A stretch of 33,565 bases of DNA, taken from positions 1 to 33,565 of the forward strand of contig JAPLOJ010000126.1 of NCBI GenBank assembly GCA_026400795.1, written 5' to 3'. A program made the position numbers and the translations under genes. The notes under the pieces were generated by a model. The model was not told the origin of the DNA and searched no databases. It was given only the letters and a program-made list of their open reading frames with translations. This document shows, piece after piece, positions 10,301 to 19,327 of the stretch. Every line of letters starts with the position of its first letter. Positions within the stretch are counted from its first letter, which is position 1. This DNA is from Alphaproteobacteria bacterium. Lineage in GTDB: Bacteria; Pseudomonadota; Alphaproteobacteria; Acetobacterales; Acetobacteraceae.

Positions 10301-10446
10301 CGCCGACGGTATTCTGGGGGCCGATGGCCTTCGCCATTATGGGCGGGCTTTTGGTGGCGACCTTGCTGACGCTGGTGGTGCTGCCGGCGCTTTACGTCGC
10401 CAGTCTGGAGCGCCAGAGCGACCGAAAGGTGATCAGCGAAAGCTGA
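7381..10446 (+). CDS. Efflux RND transporter permease subunit
   Basis: 1021 aa ACR_tran protein (SLGALIIALTLLVDDAMTTIDAM; GILALLGMIAKNGVILIVQIEEDRAAG). GTG start overlaps the adaptor stop by 4 nt. Confidence 0.95.
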   Translation: MIGPNLSEWSIKRPQLVMFFMLVAVIAGTLVFLRLGRNEDPAFTFRTMVVQAAWPGATIEETLLQVTERLERTLQETPNLDRLRSYTVAGQTTIFVELKGATPAAVVPDMWYEVRKRVGDMRHTLPQGVIGPGFDDDFGDTFGIIFGFTADGFGHRELRDQVEAVRSRLLRVPDVTKIEILGAQDEVIFIEFSLERLAGLGLNYPALIAALQAQNAVRPAGLVQTGAERLALRVSGAFQNEADLAAVSFLAGDRLIRLTDIAEIRRGFTDPPQPIFRVNGKPAIGLAVAMREGGDILALGKNLRLEMRKIESSLPIGIEPFLVADQAETVDIAIGDFTESLWQAILIIMAVSFVALGVRAGAVVALSIPLTLAIVFPLMLLAGIDLQRISLGALIIALTLLVDDAMTTIDAMIRRLSVGDRKDQAATFAYRTLAAPMLTGTLVTIAGFLPIGFAASSAGEYTFSIFAVVGIALVVSWFVAVMFAPLLGMAILKAPKLATAGQAPAPGRLLRGYAAFLHMAIRFRWITIAAAVAAFAIALFAVRFVPQQFFPSSDRPELVVDLTLPQNASIHASEAAMERLDAAFAKDPDIAHWSSYVGRGAIRFYLPLNVQLPNPFFAQAVVVAKDFEARKRLQPRIEALLAEQFPAAISRVAPLELGPPVGWPIQYRVLGPEIEGIRGIAKELAQVVATSGGVRSPSFDWIEPARQLRIEVDQDQARQLGLSSAALAATLNAVITGSVITQIRDDIYLVNVLARATASERISLDTLQTMQVPIPGGRTVALGQFATISYGQEYPLVWRRDRVLALTVQADVRPGVLPESVVAELAPRIAELQTRLPAGYAIEIGGIAEESAKSRASVLAVVPIMIVVMLTALMFQLQNFARLGLVVAILPLGLIGVVAALLAFGRPLGFVAILGILALLGMIAKNGVILIVQIEEDRAAGLPLRDAVVAAATSRLRPMMLTALSTVLGLIPIAPTVFWGPMAFAIMGGLLVATLLTLVVLPALYVASLERQSDRKVISES

Positions 10447-11521
10447 GAGCAGCGGCAAGCCCAGGCGCGGCCCGGCTTGCTTGCGGTGCGCGGCGCGTCA
10501 GTACTTCGCTTGGCGTGCAGCCGAATTCTCGGCGGAAGGCGCGGGTGAAGCTGGATGGGTCGTAAAAGCCGACTGCTTCCCCGATGCGGCTCACCGAAGG
10601 CGGCGCATCCACGCGCACCAATTCTCGGTACGCCTGGCGCAGCCGGCGCTGTTGAATAACGCGCGCAATGCCGCCAATCGGCGCGAAGCAGCGATAGAGT
10701 TCCGAACGCGAAATCCCTGAGCGTTGCACAAGCATTGCCGGTGAAAGCTCCGCCTCGCCAAGCGCCGCATCCACCAGCGCCACGACGCGCGCGCGGCGCG
10801 CCGCTTCCAATTGCTGGCGCGTTGTCGCCGGGCGCATTTCCAGGCCCATCAGGCAGGCGGTCAGCATGGAAGACAGCGCCGCTTCCAAGCGTGGCGCATC
10901 TTCCGCGTTGATTTCATCGGCCGAGGCCGCCATGCGCGGCAGCATGCCGCCCAGCATGCGCGCTGCCGGGCTGCGCAGCGGCATGCTGCGCATGGTTGCG
11001 AAAACCGGGGCGAGTTGCGGCAGGTGTTCAGGCTGAATGAGCACGCCGCACCAATTGCCACCAAGCCGGCGCACCCCAAAGCCGAGTGAGAGGGAGCCGA
11101 GCAATAATTCCTCAGGCTGCCCATCCGCTGCGCCAAGGCGGAGCGCCAGCAGCCAATGATCCAGCCCGTCGCGCAGCCCTTCACTGCGGGCGCGGCGATA
11201 GTCGGCGGCATCGGCTTCGATTTTCAGCAAGACATGGCGGCCAAGGCGACGGAGTTCAGCATGGCCGCAAAAGCCAGCCGCACCAGAACGCGGCGCCGCG
11301 ACATGCACCACCGGCTCCCAAAAGGCGCGCCAGACATCAAAGCGGATCGCGGGCGGCAGGTCGCGCGTATCCACCGCAAAACGATCCGGCGGCCCAGCGC
11401 TCATGCCAAGGCGCGGCGCCGACGTTTCGGTCAGGGTTGATGATGGATGAGGCAAAACTGCCGCTCTCCCGCGCGAGAAGTCAGCATTTTCTATCCCCAA
11501 GCCGGTCAGTGTGCCAGCCAC
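10433..11521 (-). CDS. AraC family transcriptional regulator (paralogous in layout to 1086-2198)
   Basis: HTH region LVQRSGISRSELYRCFAPIGGIARVIQQRRLRQAYREL...IGEAVGFYDPSSFTRAFRREFGCTPSEV. Start uncertain (11521 or the internal Met near 11404). Confidence 0.9.
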   Translation of the reverse strand: MAGTLTGLGIENADFSRGRAAVLPHPSSTLTETSAPRLGMSAGPPDRFAVDTRDLPPAIRFDVWRAFWEPVVHVAAPRSGAAGFCGHAELRRLGRHVLLKIEADAADYRRARSEGLRDGLDHWLLALRLGAADGQPEELLLGSLSLGFGVRRLGGNWCGVLIQPEHLPQLAPVFATMRSMPLRSPAARMLGGMLPRMAASADEINAEDAPRLEAALSSMLTACLMGLEMRPATTRQQLEAARRARVVALVDAALGEAELSPAMLVQRSGISRSELYRCFAPIGGIARVIQQRRLRQAYRELVRVDAPPSVSRIGEAVGFYDPSSFTRAFRREFGCTPSEVLTRRAPQASRAAPGLAAALSFR

Positions 11522-11831
11522 AGATGCAGGCGCGGGGATAAGGCGCCTAACATGGGGACGGAAGGCTCATCCCCCGCAGTAACTTGGTCCGCTATCGCAG
11601 CACACTTCTTGAATCTAAAACTTCATTATTTCTGCCCCTGAGAATCCCTTGCCTTTATGGGCTGCCGCATGGGATAGAAACTCCTAGGCGCAGTTGTTCA
11701 AACCTGACTGAGACAGGGCGCAAGGTGACGCCATTTGGCCACCACGCGATGCCCTTCCCCAGTCCCGGCAAGCGCGCCACGGCCCGCAGCGTGTCGGACT
11801 TCGCCAAGGCCAGCAATTAGGAACCAACATC

Positions 11832-12326
11832 ATGGCTGATCTTCTTGTCATTTCCTTCCCCACCGAAGCGCAGGCTGAAGAAGCCCGCACGCGTGTTGCC
11901 TCCATGCAGCGCGAATACCTGATTGAACTTGGTGATTCCGTGGTGGCACTCCGCAAGCCTGATGGCAGCATCAAGCTGAACCAGACCTTTCAACCGACAG
12001 CCGCTGGTGCTGCGGGCGGGGCGATGTGGGGGGCCTTGATTGGGCTATTGTTCCTCAACCCGCTCGCGGGCGCGGCGATGGGTGCGGCGGCCGGCGCGGT
12101 TTCGGGGCGGCTCACGGATGTCGGCATCAATGATAAATTCATGAAGGAAGTGGCAGAAAGCCTTCAGGGCGGTGAAGCCGCGCTGTTTCTGCTGATCCGC
12201 AAAATGACCGCCGAGCGTGTGATGGAAGGGCTGCAAGGCATGGGTGGTAAAATCATGCGCACCTCCTTCGATGAAACCAAGGAAGCCACGCTGCGTGAAG
12301 CCTTGGCTGGAGCATCCGGCGGATGA
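11832..12326 (+). CDS. DUF1269 domain-containing protein
   Basis: 164 aa, MADLLVISFPTEAQAEEARTRVASMQREYLIELGDSVVALRKPDG...GGAMWGALIGLLFLNPLAGAAMGAAAGAVSG, typical of DUF1269. Confidence 0.88.
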   Translation: MADLLVISFPTEAQAEEARTRVASMQREYLIELGDSVVALRKPDGSIKLNQTFQPTAAGAAGGAMWGALIGLLFLNPLAGAAMGAAAGAVSGRLTDVGINDKFMKEVAESLQGGEAALFLLIRKMTAERVMEGLQGMGGKIMRTSFDETKEATLREALAGASGG

Positions 12327-12354
12327 TGCCCGCAGGCAGGATGCGGTTCCGCGC

Positions 12355-13578
12355 ATGAGGGCCGGCTTCGCCCTTCGTGCCGTCGCGGCCTGCCTGCTGC
12401 TCGCCTTTTTGGCAGGCTGCGCCAGCATTACGCGCCTGCCGGCACCGCCCTCACAACAGGTGACCGCCATTGATGTCCTGGGCGTGCCGGATTCACGCTT
12501 CTGGGCAGATGGCGATCCTGCGCCGATCATTGCCTATTACGAACGCGTCCTGAGCCGCCGGAATGCGGGGCGGCCAATGGGGCGTGGGGGGCGCATTCCG
12601 CCTGCACATTTCCTGGCGCTTTCGGGTGGCGCTGATGATGGCGCCTTTGGCGCCGGTGTGCTGGTGGGCTGGACCGAAACCGGCCAAAGACCGGAATTCG
12701 AATTGGTCACGGGCATTTCCGCCGGCGCCCTGATTGCGCCCTTTGCTTTTCTTGGGCCTTCCTATGATCCGCAACTGCGCGCGCTATTCACCGAAATCGC
12801 ACCGAGTGATGTGGTGCAGCTTGGCCGGCTTGCCTTGTCCGTGCTTTTCCGCGAGGCGCTTGCCGATACCGCGCCGCTGGCGCGCCTGATTGAACGCCAT
12901 GCTGATGCGGCGATGTTGCAGGCCATTGCGGCAGAACATCAACGTGGGCGGCTATTGCTGATCGGCACGGTCAATCTGGATGTCGGGCGCCCGGTAATCT
13001 GGAACATCGGTGCGATTGCAGCGAGTGGCCATCCTGAGGCTCTCAATCTGTTTCGGCGTATTTTATTGGCCTCTGCTTCCATCCCCGGCGCTTTTCCACC
13101 CGTGATGATTGATGTCGAAGCCAATGGGCGGGCTTTCCAGGAAATGCATGTGGATGGCGGCGCGGCGATGCAGGTTTTTCTCTATCCGGCCAGGCTCCGC
13201 CCACGCGCTTTGGCGGGCCCCGCCGGACAGCAACGCGAAACCACGGCCTGGGTCATTCGCAATGGCCGCGTGGATGTGGCAATCACCGACCCACCTGGTG
13301 GCATTTTCAGCATCGCGCGCAGGTCTGCGCAGACGCTGTTGCATTTCTCCTCCATCAATGATCTTGATCGGATTTATCTGAGCACTTACCGCGATCGCAT
13401 CGGCTTTCGTCTGCAAAGCATCGGGCCGGATTTCGATACGCCGCGGCCCAGATTCTTTGATAATGCCTATATGCGCGCGCTTTTCGCCTATGGTGAGGCG
13501 CGTGGCCGTGATGTGACAAGCTGGGTGACGGCACCGCCGCCGGTCGGGCTGATTTCTCCGCCACCGCCGGGGCCTTGA
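12355..13578 (+). CDS. Patatin-like phospholipase family lipoprotein
   Basis: Lipobox LLAFLAGC; FLALSGGADDGAFGAGVLVGW, TGISAGALIAPFAFLG (GXSXG), HVDGGAAMQVF (DGG). ATG 12355 preferred over track start 12244. Confidence 0.9.
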   Translation: MRAGFALRAVAACLLLAFLAGCASITRLPAPPSQQVTAIDVLGVPDSRFWADGDPAPIIAYYERVLSRRNAGRPMGRGGRIPPAHFLALSGGADDGAFGAGVLVGWTETGQRPEFELVTGISAGALIAPFAFLGPSYDPQLRALFTEIAPSDVVQLGRLALSVLFREALADTAPLARLIERHADAAMLQAIAAEHQRGRLLLIGTVNLDVGRPVIWNIGAIAASGHPEALNLFRRILLASASIPGAFPPVMIDVEANGRAFQEMHVDGGAAMQVFLYPARLRPRALAGPAGQQRETTAWVIRNGRVDVAITDPPGGIFSIARRSAQTLLHFSSINDLDRIYLSTYRDRIGFRLQSIGPDFDTPRPRFFDNAYMRALFAYGEARGRDVTSWVTAPPPVGLISPPPPGP

Positions 13579-13605
13579 AGCATTGCTGAGAAATGCAGTC
13601 CGCCG

Positions 13606-14388
13606 TTACGGCACGATAAGCCCGTAAAGCGTCGTCGCGACTTCAGTCGCGATCAGCAGCACCACCGCCAATTCCAATAGGCGTGAGCGGCGCGTTTCCG
13701 TTAAATCCAGCAAAGTTTCGGAGATTTCGCGCACCATCTCAAGCTTGCCGGCAAGCGCTTCGGTGCGTTCTGCAAGCTCCCATTCCGCCGCAAGGGTCGC
13801 GTGCAGCGGCGCCAATTCGGGATGGTCCCACAGCAATTCGGGTTTGGCCGCCGTATCCACGCGTGCCGAGGCGCGCGCGCGGGCGGATATCGCCTCCCCG
13901 ATCAGTGGCACGATCATCCGCGTCGGCAAGCCAAGCTGCCCGCGCCGTAGCCGTTCCAAAGGTGCTTCCAGCCGGTCCAGCGTGCGCGCCAGCATCTCCT
14001 CCTGATGGGTCAGTACCGCGCTTTTGGCGAGCGCCTTGGCCACCAGCGCCAGGCGCGCCGGCGTGTCGTCTCGCAACATGATGGTGCCGGCCTCATCCGC
14101 GCCATCTTCCGCCGCGCCGATGATGATCTCCGCTGTTTCATGCTCTGGCACGTCAAGCGGTTCATGGAGATGCGGGCGGAGTTGCGCGGCCAAAGCCTCG
14201 GCCTGTTCCAGCGTGGCGCCGATGGTCACAACCGCGCCCCAGCGGAAGGCAAAGGCGCGCCCACCGCCGGGCAATTCGCCAAGGCTGAGCGCCCCAGGCA
14301 GCACAGGGCCGCGCCGTTCAAGCGCGCGCGTTTCAAGCCGCTCAGCCAGCAGCAGCGCGTGGACGGAAAGAAAGGTTTGATCAGACAT
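13606..14388 (-). CDS. RMD1/YagE (DUF155) family protein
   Basis: FAFRWGAVVTIG..., DHPELAPLHATLAAEWELAERTEALAGKLEMVREISETLLDLTETRRSRLLELAVVLLIATEVATTLYGLI is the typical DUF155 C-terminus. Start MSDQTF at 14388. Confidence 0.88.
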   Translation of the reverse strand: MSDQTFLSVHALLLAERLETRALERRGPVLPGALSLGELPGGGRAFAFRWGAVVTIGATLEQAEALAAQLRPHLHEPLDVPEHETAEIIIGAAEDGADEAGTIMLRDDTPARLALVAKALAKSAVLTHQEEMLARTLDRLEAPLERLRRGQLGLPTRMIVPLIGEAISARARASARVDTAAKPELLWDHPELAPLHATLAAEWELAERTEALAGKLEMVREISETLLDLTETRRSRLLELAVVLLIATEVATTLYGLIVP

Positions 14389-14576
14389 GGATAAACCATA
14401 GCTTGCCGGAGCCGCGCGGCGCCAGCACGCCCCCGGCGCCGCCCGCCGGACGGGGGGCACAGCCCCGGGACGTGCCGTGCAAGGCCATTATGTGCTAGAC
14501 AGCTACACCGAATATGAAGGCCAAGCTGCGTGCTGCCCCAAGCGCGCCCGCTGGTCAGGATGGCAGGCAAGAAAAC

Positions 14577-15959
14577 ATGAGCGATCTCGACAGGGTTCTG
14601 GCGCATATAGACGCCGACATGGGGGGCGCGCTGGAGCGCCTTTTTACCGTGCTCCGCATCAAATCCATCTCGACCGACCCCGCATTCGCGAAGGATTGCG
14701 CGGCCAATGCCGAATGGCATGCGGCGGATTTGCGCAGCATTGGCTTTGAAGCCTCGGCACGACCAACGCCTGGCCATCCCATCGTGGTGGCGCATGACCG
14801 CAGCGCCAAGGGTGCCTCGGCGTTGTTCTACGGGCATTATGATGTCCAGCCGGTGGACCCCTTGGAATTATGGGACCGTGACCCGTTTGACCCGGTGATC
14901 GAAGCCATGGCCGATGGCACGAAGGTGATTCGTGGCCGTGGCAGCGCGGATGATAAGGGCCAGTTCATGGCCTTTGTCGAAGCCTGCCGCGCTTGGAAGG
15001 CCGTGACGGGCAAGCTGCCCATCCCGGTTTCCCTCCTGCTGGAAGGTGAGGAAGAATCGGGCGGTGTCAATCTGCCCGGCTTCCTTGAGGCCAACAGCCA
15101 AGAATTGAAGGCGGATATCGGCCTGATCTGCGATACCAATATGTGGGACCCGCAAACCCCCGCCATTGTCACCATGCTGCGCGGGCTTTGCGGCGAGGAA
15201 GTGATCATCCACGCCGCAGACCGCGATTTGCATTCCGGTTTTTACGGCATGGCGGCGGCCAATCCGAACCGGATTTTGGCGAAGATCCTGGCTGATCTTT
15301 ACGATGACCAGGGCCGCGTGACGCTGCCTGGCTTTTATGATGGCGTGCCGGAATTGCCGGAAAGCCTGAAGCAGCAATGGGGAACGCTTGGCTTCACCGC
15401 CGAGAAGTTCCTCGGTGTCATTGGCCTGTCGCAGCCAGCCGGTGAGAAGGGTCGGGATGCGCTGGAAATGGTCTGGTCGCGCCCGACATGCGAAATCAAC
15501 GGCATGGGCGGCGGCTATCAGGGTGATGGTTTCAAGACCGTCATTCCGGCGCAAGCTTCCGCCAAAGTATCTTTCCGCCTGGTGTTTGACCAAGACCCGC
15601 ACGCCATCCGCAAGGCCTTCCGCGCGCATGTGATGGCGCGCCTGCCTTCGGATTGCAGGGCGGAATTCATTGAACATGGATCAGGCCGCGCCATTCGCTT
15701 CCCGGATACGGACCCTGCCTTCGCCAAGGCGCGCGCGGCGCTGTCCGATGAATGGGGCAAGCCTGCGGTCTTTATCGGCTCGGGCGGTTCCATCCCGGTC
15801 ACGCATATGCTGAAGACATCGCTTGGCATGGATGTAGTGCTGGCCGGCTTCGGTCTGGAAGATGACCGCATTCATAGCCCGAATGAGAAATACAATCTGG
15901 AAAGCTTCCAGAAAGGCATCCGTTCCTGGGCACGTATTCTGGAGGCATTGTCACAATGA
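14577..15959 (+). CDS. M20 family dipeptidase
   Basis: ALFYGHYDVQPVDPLELWDRDPF, RGSADDKGQ, LEGEEESGG, SGFYGMAAANP metal-binding and dimerization motifs. ATG at 14577. Confidence 0.93.
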   Translation: MSDLDRVLAHIDADMGGALERLFTVLRIKSISTDPAFAKDCAANAEWHAADLRSIGFEASARPTPGHPIVVAHDRSAKGASALFYGHYDVQPVDPLELWDRDPFDPVIEAMADGTKVIRGRGSADDKGQFMAFVEACRAWKAVTGKLPIPVSLLLEGEEESGGVNLPGFLEANSQELKADIGLICDTNMWDPQTPAIVTMLRGLCGEEVIIHAADRDLHSGFYGMAAANPNRILAKILADLYDDQGRVTLPGFYDGVPELPESLKQQWGTLGFTAEKFLGVIGLSQPAGEKGRDALEMVWSRPTCEINGMGGGYQGDGFKTVIPAQASAKVSFRLVFDQDPHAIRKAFRAHVMARLPSDCRAEFIEHGSGRAIRFPDTDPAFAKARAALSDEWGKPAVFIGSGGSIPVTHMLKTSLGMDVVLAGFGLEDDRIHSPNEKYNLESFQKGIRSWARILEALSQ

Positions 15960-17506
15960 GCGCGTCGAAAAATTACCCGGTGAAAGACGAACCTAAATCC
16001 ATCATGCAGCGCCTTTTGGATACGGTGGAGCGCGTGGGCAACCGCGTGCCGCATCCGGTGATGATCTTTGTCTATCTGATCGTCTTTGTGGTGTTGCTCT
16101 CAGCCCTGCTGTCGCTGCTTGGCGCGCAGGTGACCTATCAGGCCTATAACCCCGCGACCGGCAAGATCGAACAGGCCACAACAGCGGCGCGTAGCTTGCT
16201 GACGATTGATGGCATTCGCTTCATGTTCACCGGCGTGGTGCCCAATTTCATGGGCTTCAACGCGGTTGGCGTGATCATTGTTGCCATGGTGGGCGTTGGC
16301 GTTGCGGAAGAAGCTGGCTTGGTGAAGGCGCTTATCCGCAAGCTGGTAATCGTCGCGCCACCGAAGCTGCTGACCTATATCCTTGTGTTCGTCGGCATTG
16401 TTTCGTCTATCGCGGCGGATGCGGGTTATTTGGTACTTATCCCGCTGGCGGCGGCGGCCTTTCTTTCGGTTGGGCGGCATCCCTTGGCGGGCCTCGCCAT
16501 GGCCTTTGCCGCGGTTGCTTCCGCCTTCATGGTCAATGTCATGATCGTGCCGGTGGATGGCATTCTGACGGAAATCACCAATGATGCGGCGCGGCTGGTC
16601 AATCCGAATGTTTCGATTGATCTTGCGGCGAATGTCTGGTTTTCCATCGCGTCCGTCGTGGTGCTGACGGTGCTGATTGGCGTGATCACCGAAAGGGTGA
16701 TCGAACCGCGCCTTGGTCCTTACAAGGGCGATTATGAAGTACCGGGTGAGAATGTTCTGTCCGAGGAAGAATATAAGGGCCTGCGCGCTGCGCGGAATGC
16801 CTTGTTCGGCGTGCTGGCCTTTATCGGCCTACTGACGCTGCCGCCGGGCGCGCCGCTCCGCAATCCCGAAACCGGCGCCATCATCGGGTCTTCGCCCTTC
16901 ATGGGTAGCCTGATTGTTTCCATTGCGCTGATCTTCCTGGTCTGCGGCATTGCGTATGGCCGCGCGGCCGGCACCATGCGCACGGGGGCCGAAGCTATTG
17001 CCGCCATTCAAAAATCCATCGGCGCGCTGGCGGGGTTGATCCTGCTGCTGCTGGTGATCAGCCAGTTCATTGCCATCTTCAATTATTCCAACATGGCGAC
17101 CCTTGCGGCGGTTTCCATGGCGGAATTCCTGGAAAAACTGAATCTGCCAACGGTTGCGCTGCTGATCGGCTTTGTCATTGCGGTCTTTGGCATTGACCTG
17201 ATCATCACCGCGGCGATTGCGAAATGGGCGATCTTCGCGCCGGTTTTCGTGCCGCTGCTCATGCAGCTTGGCGTGGCGCCGGAAGTGGTGCTGGCGGCCT
17301 ATCGCGTCGGTGATAGCCCGATGAATTCCATCACGCCGCTCAACGCCTATTTCGCGATGATCGTGACCTTTGCGATCAAGTATCAGAAGGATGCGGGGGT
17401 GGGTACAGTAATTGCGCTGATGCTGCCTTATGTCATCGCGATTTCCGTGGTTTGGACCACGCTTTTGGCAGCTTGGTATATGCTCGGCCTGCCTTGGGGG
17501 CTCTAG
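15956..17506 (+). CDS. AbgT family transporter
   Basis: 516 aa; VERVGNRVPHPVMIFVYLI N-terminus and FGIDLIITAAIAKWAIFAPVFVPLLMQLGVAPEVVLAAYRVGDSPMNSITPLNAYF are AbgT signatures. 4-nt ATGA overlap with the M20 gene. Confidence 0.95.
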   Translation: MSASKNYPVKDEPKSIMQRLLDTVERVGNRVPHPVMIFVYLIVFVVLLSALLSLLGAQVTYQAYNPATGKIEQATTAARSLLTIDGIRFMFTGVVPNFMGFNAVGVIIVAMVGVGVAEEAGLVKALIRKLVIVAPPKLLTYILVFVGIVSSIAADAGYLVLIPLAAAAFLSVGRHPLAGLAMAFAAVASAFMVNVMIVPVDGILTEITNDAARLVNPNVSIDLAANVWFSIASVVVLTVLIGVITERVIEPRLGPYKGDYEVPGENVLSEEEYKGLRAARNALFGVLAFIGLLTLPPGAPLRNPETGAIIGSSPFMGSLIVSIALIFLVCGIAYGRAAGTMRTGAEAIAAIQKSIGALAGLILLLLVISQFIAIFNYSNMATLAAVSMAEFLEKLNLPTVALLIGFVIAVFGIDLIITAAIAKWAIFAPVFVPLLMQLGVAPEVVLAAYRVGDSPMNSITPLNAYFAMIVTFAIKYQKDAGVGTVIALMLPYVIAISVVWTTLLAAWYMLGLPWGL

Positions 17507-17509
17507 CGC

Positions 17510-19324
17510 ATGAATGACATCACCATCATGGCCGCGATCATCCTCGCGGCCATTGTGCTTTTCATCTGGAATCGCATTCCCGTCATTCTGGTGGCCATGG
17601 GTGTCGGCATGGCGCTTTACGCCACCGGCCTTGTCACGCTGAACCAGGCACTGTCGGGCTTCGGCGATCCGGCGGTGATGTTCATCGCGACTCTTTTTGT
17701 GGTGAGTGCTGCGCTGGACCGCACCGGCGTCACGGCCTGGGCAGGGCAGATGCTGATCCGCGGCGCTGGTGAGAATAGCCGCTCGCGATTGCTGGTGCTG
17801 ATTTCCCTGCTGGCGGCGATGTTGACTGCCCTTATCAGCCTCAATGGCGCGATTGCGGCGCTTTTGCCGGTGGTTGTTGTCTTGGCACTCCGGCTGCGCC
17901 TGCCGCCATCACAATTGCTCATGCCGATGGTTTTTGCGGCGCATGCGGGGTCGAAATTGGCGCTCACCGGTTCTCCTGTGAACGTGCTGGTGAGTGAGGC
18001 GGCGCTCGATGCCGGTGCCCGCGCCATCGGTTTTTTCGAATTCACCATTGTTGGCATTCCGCTGTTGCTGGGCGTGATTACCATCACCCTGCTGTTCGGG
18101 CGGAAGCTGCTGCCGCATCGCGCCGGTGAGACCATGAGTGTGGATTTCAGCCGCCATGCGACCACGCTTGTTGAGCAATACCGGTTGAAGGAAGGTCTGT
18201 TCCGGCTTCGGTTGCGCGCCACTTCGCCATTGATCGGCCAGCCGCCATCTGCGCTGCAGGAAGATAGCTGGGCGGGGCTTCGCCTGGTCGCCGTGAATGA
18301 TGGCCTAACGGGCGATAGGCTACGCCGCCCCACCATGATGGAGGGCGATTTCCTGCTGGTTTCCGGCCAAGGCGAGGATGCAGCGCGGCTGGCCACTGAA
18401 CAACATTTGGCCTTCCGACTTGAAAACAGCGATGAGGATTTGCGCGATAGCCTGTTCAATCGCAGCTCGGGCCTTGCGGAAGTCATGATCCCGCCGCGTT
18501 CGGAAATGATCGGCCAGACCGCCTATCAAGGCATGATCACCGAAAGCGGTGATCTGGTGGTTATCGCCATCCAGCGTGGTGGAGAGGATGTGGGCGCTGA
18601 GCCGGTGCAATTGCAGGCGGGCGATACGTTGCTGTTGCAGGGAACATGGAAGGCGCTTGATACGCGCCTTGCCGATCCGCAAGTGCTGGTGGTGAATTCG
18701 CCTGATACGGTGCGCCGTCAGGCGGTGCCGCTTGGCGCTGGCGCTTGGACCACGCTTGGTGTGCTGGCCGGCATGGTGTTTTTCCTCGCGACCGGGCTGC
18801 TGCCAGGTGCGGTGGTCGGCATCGCTGCCTGCTTCATTCTGATTTTGTCGCGCGTGGTAACTGTGGATCAAAGCTATCGCGCGGTTGACTGGACAACGGT
18901 GATCCTGGTCGCGGCAATGATGCCGCTTTCGACAGCCATGGTACAAACCGGCGCGGCGCAATTGATGGCGGATGGGCTGGTGGCCATGGCGGCGGGCGGC
19001 AGCCCGATTATTCTGCTGGCGGGGATTTTTGTGCTGACAGCGGTGCTTGGCCAGTTGATCAGCAATACTGCAACGGCGCTGATTATCATTCCGGTTGGCG
19101 TTGCTGCCGCAACCTCCATGGGGATTTCGCCCATACCGGTGCTGATGAGCATCGGTATCGCCGCCGCCGCTGCATTCCTGACGCCGATCGCGACGCCAAC
19201 CAATCTGATGGTGATGCGCCCGGGCGGCTATGCCTTTGGCGATTACTGGAAGTTCGGCCTGCCGATGATGATTTGGTTCTTCATCGTCTGCGTCTTCGTT
19301 GTGCCGTTGATCTGGCCGTTCTGA
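17510..19324 (+). CDS. SLC13 family permease with RCK_C/TrkA-C domains
   Basis: 604 aa; two membrane halves flanking soluble RCK_C-like segments (LIGQPPSALQE..., MIGQTAYQGMITESGDLVVIAIQRGGEDVG); PIATPTNLMVMRPGGYAFGDYWKFG. Confidence 0.92.
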   Translation: MNDITIMAAIILAAIVLFIWNRIPVILVAMGVGMALYATGLVTLNQALSGFGDPAVMFIATLFVVSAALDRTGVTAWAGQMLIRGAGENSRSRLLVLISLLAAMLTALISLNGAIAALLPVVVVLALRLRLPPSQLLMPMVFAAHAGSKLALTGSPVNVLVSEAALDAGARAIGFFEFTIVGIPLLLGVITITLLFGRKLLPHRAGETMSVDFSRHATTLVEQYRLKEGLFRLRLRATSPLIGQPPSALQEDSWAGLRLVAVNDGLTGDRLRRPTMMEGDFLLVSGQGEDAARLATEQHLAFRLENSDEDLRDSLFNRSSGLAEVMIPPRSEMIGQTAYQGMITESGDLVVIAIQRGGEDVGAEPVQLQAGDTLLLQGTWKALDTRLADPQVLVVNSPDTVRRQAVPLGAGAWTTLGVLAGMVFFLATGLLPGAVVGIAACFILILSRVVTVDQSYRAVDWTTVILVAAMMPLSTAMVQTGAAQLMADGLVAMAAGGSPIILLAGIFVLTAVLGQLISNTATALIIIPVGVAAATSMGISPIPVLMSIGIAAAAAFLTPIATPTNLMVMRPGGYAFGDYWKFGLPMMIWFFIVCVFVVPLIWPF

Positions 19325-19327
19325 AGC

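Noticed and set aside
11584-11820. 78-aa ORF in the gap between the AraC and DUF1269 genes
   Set aside because: No recognisable motif or clear ribosome-binding site; mixed composition. Treated as intergenic.
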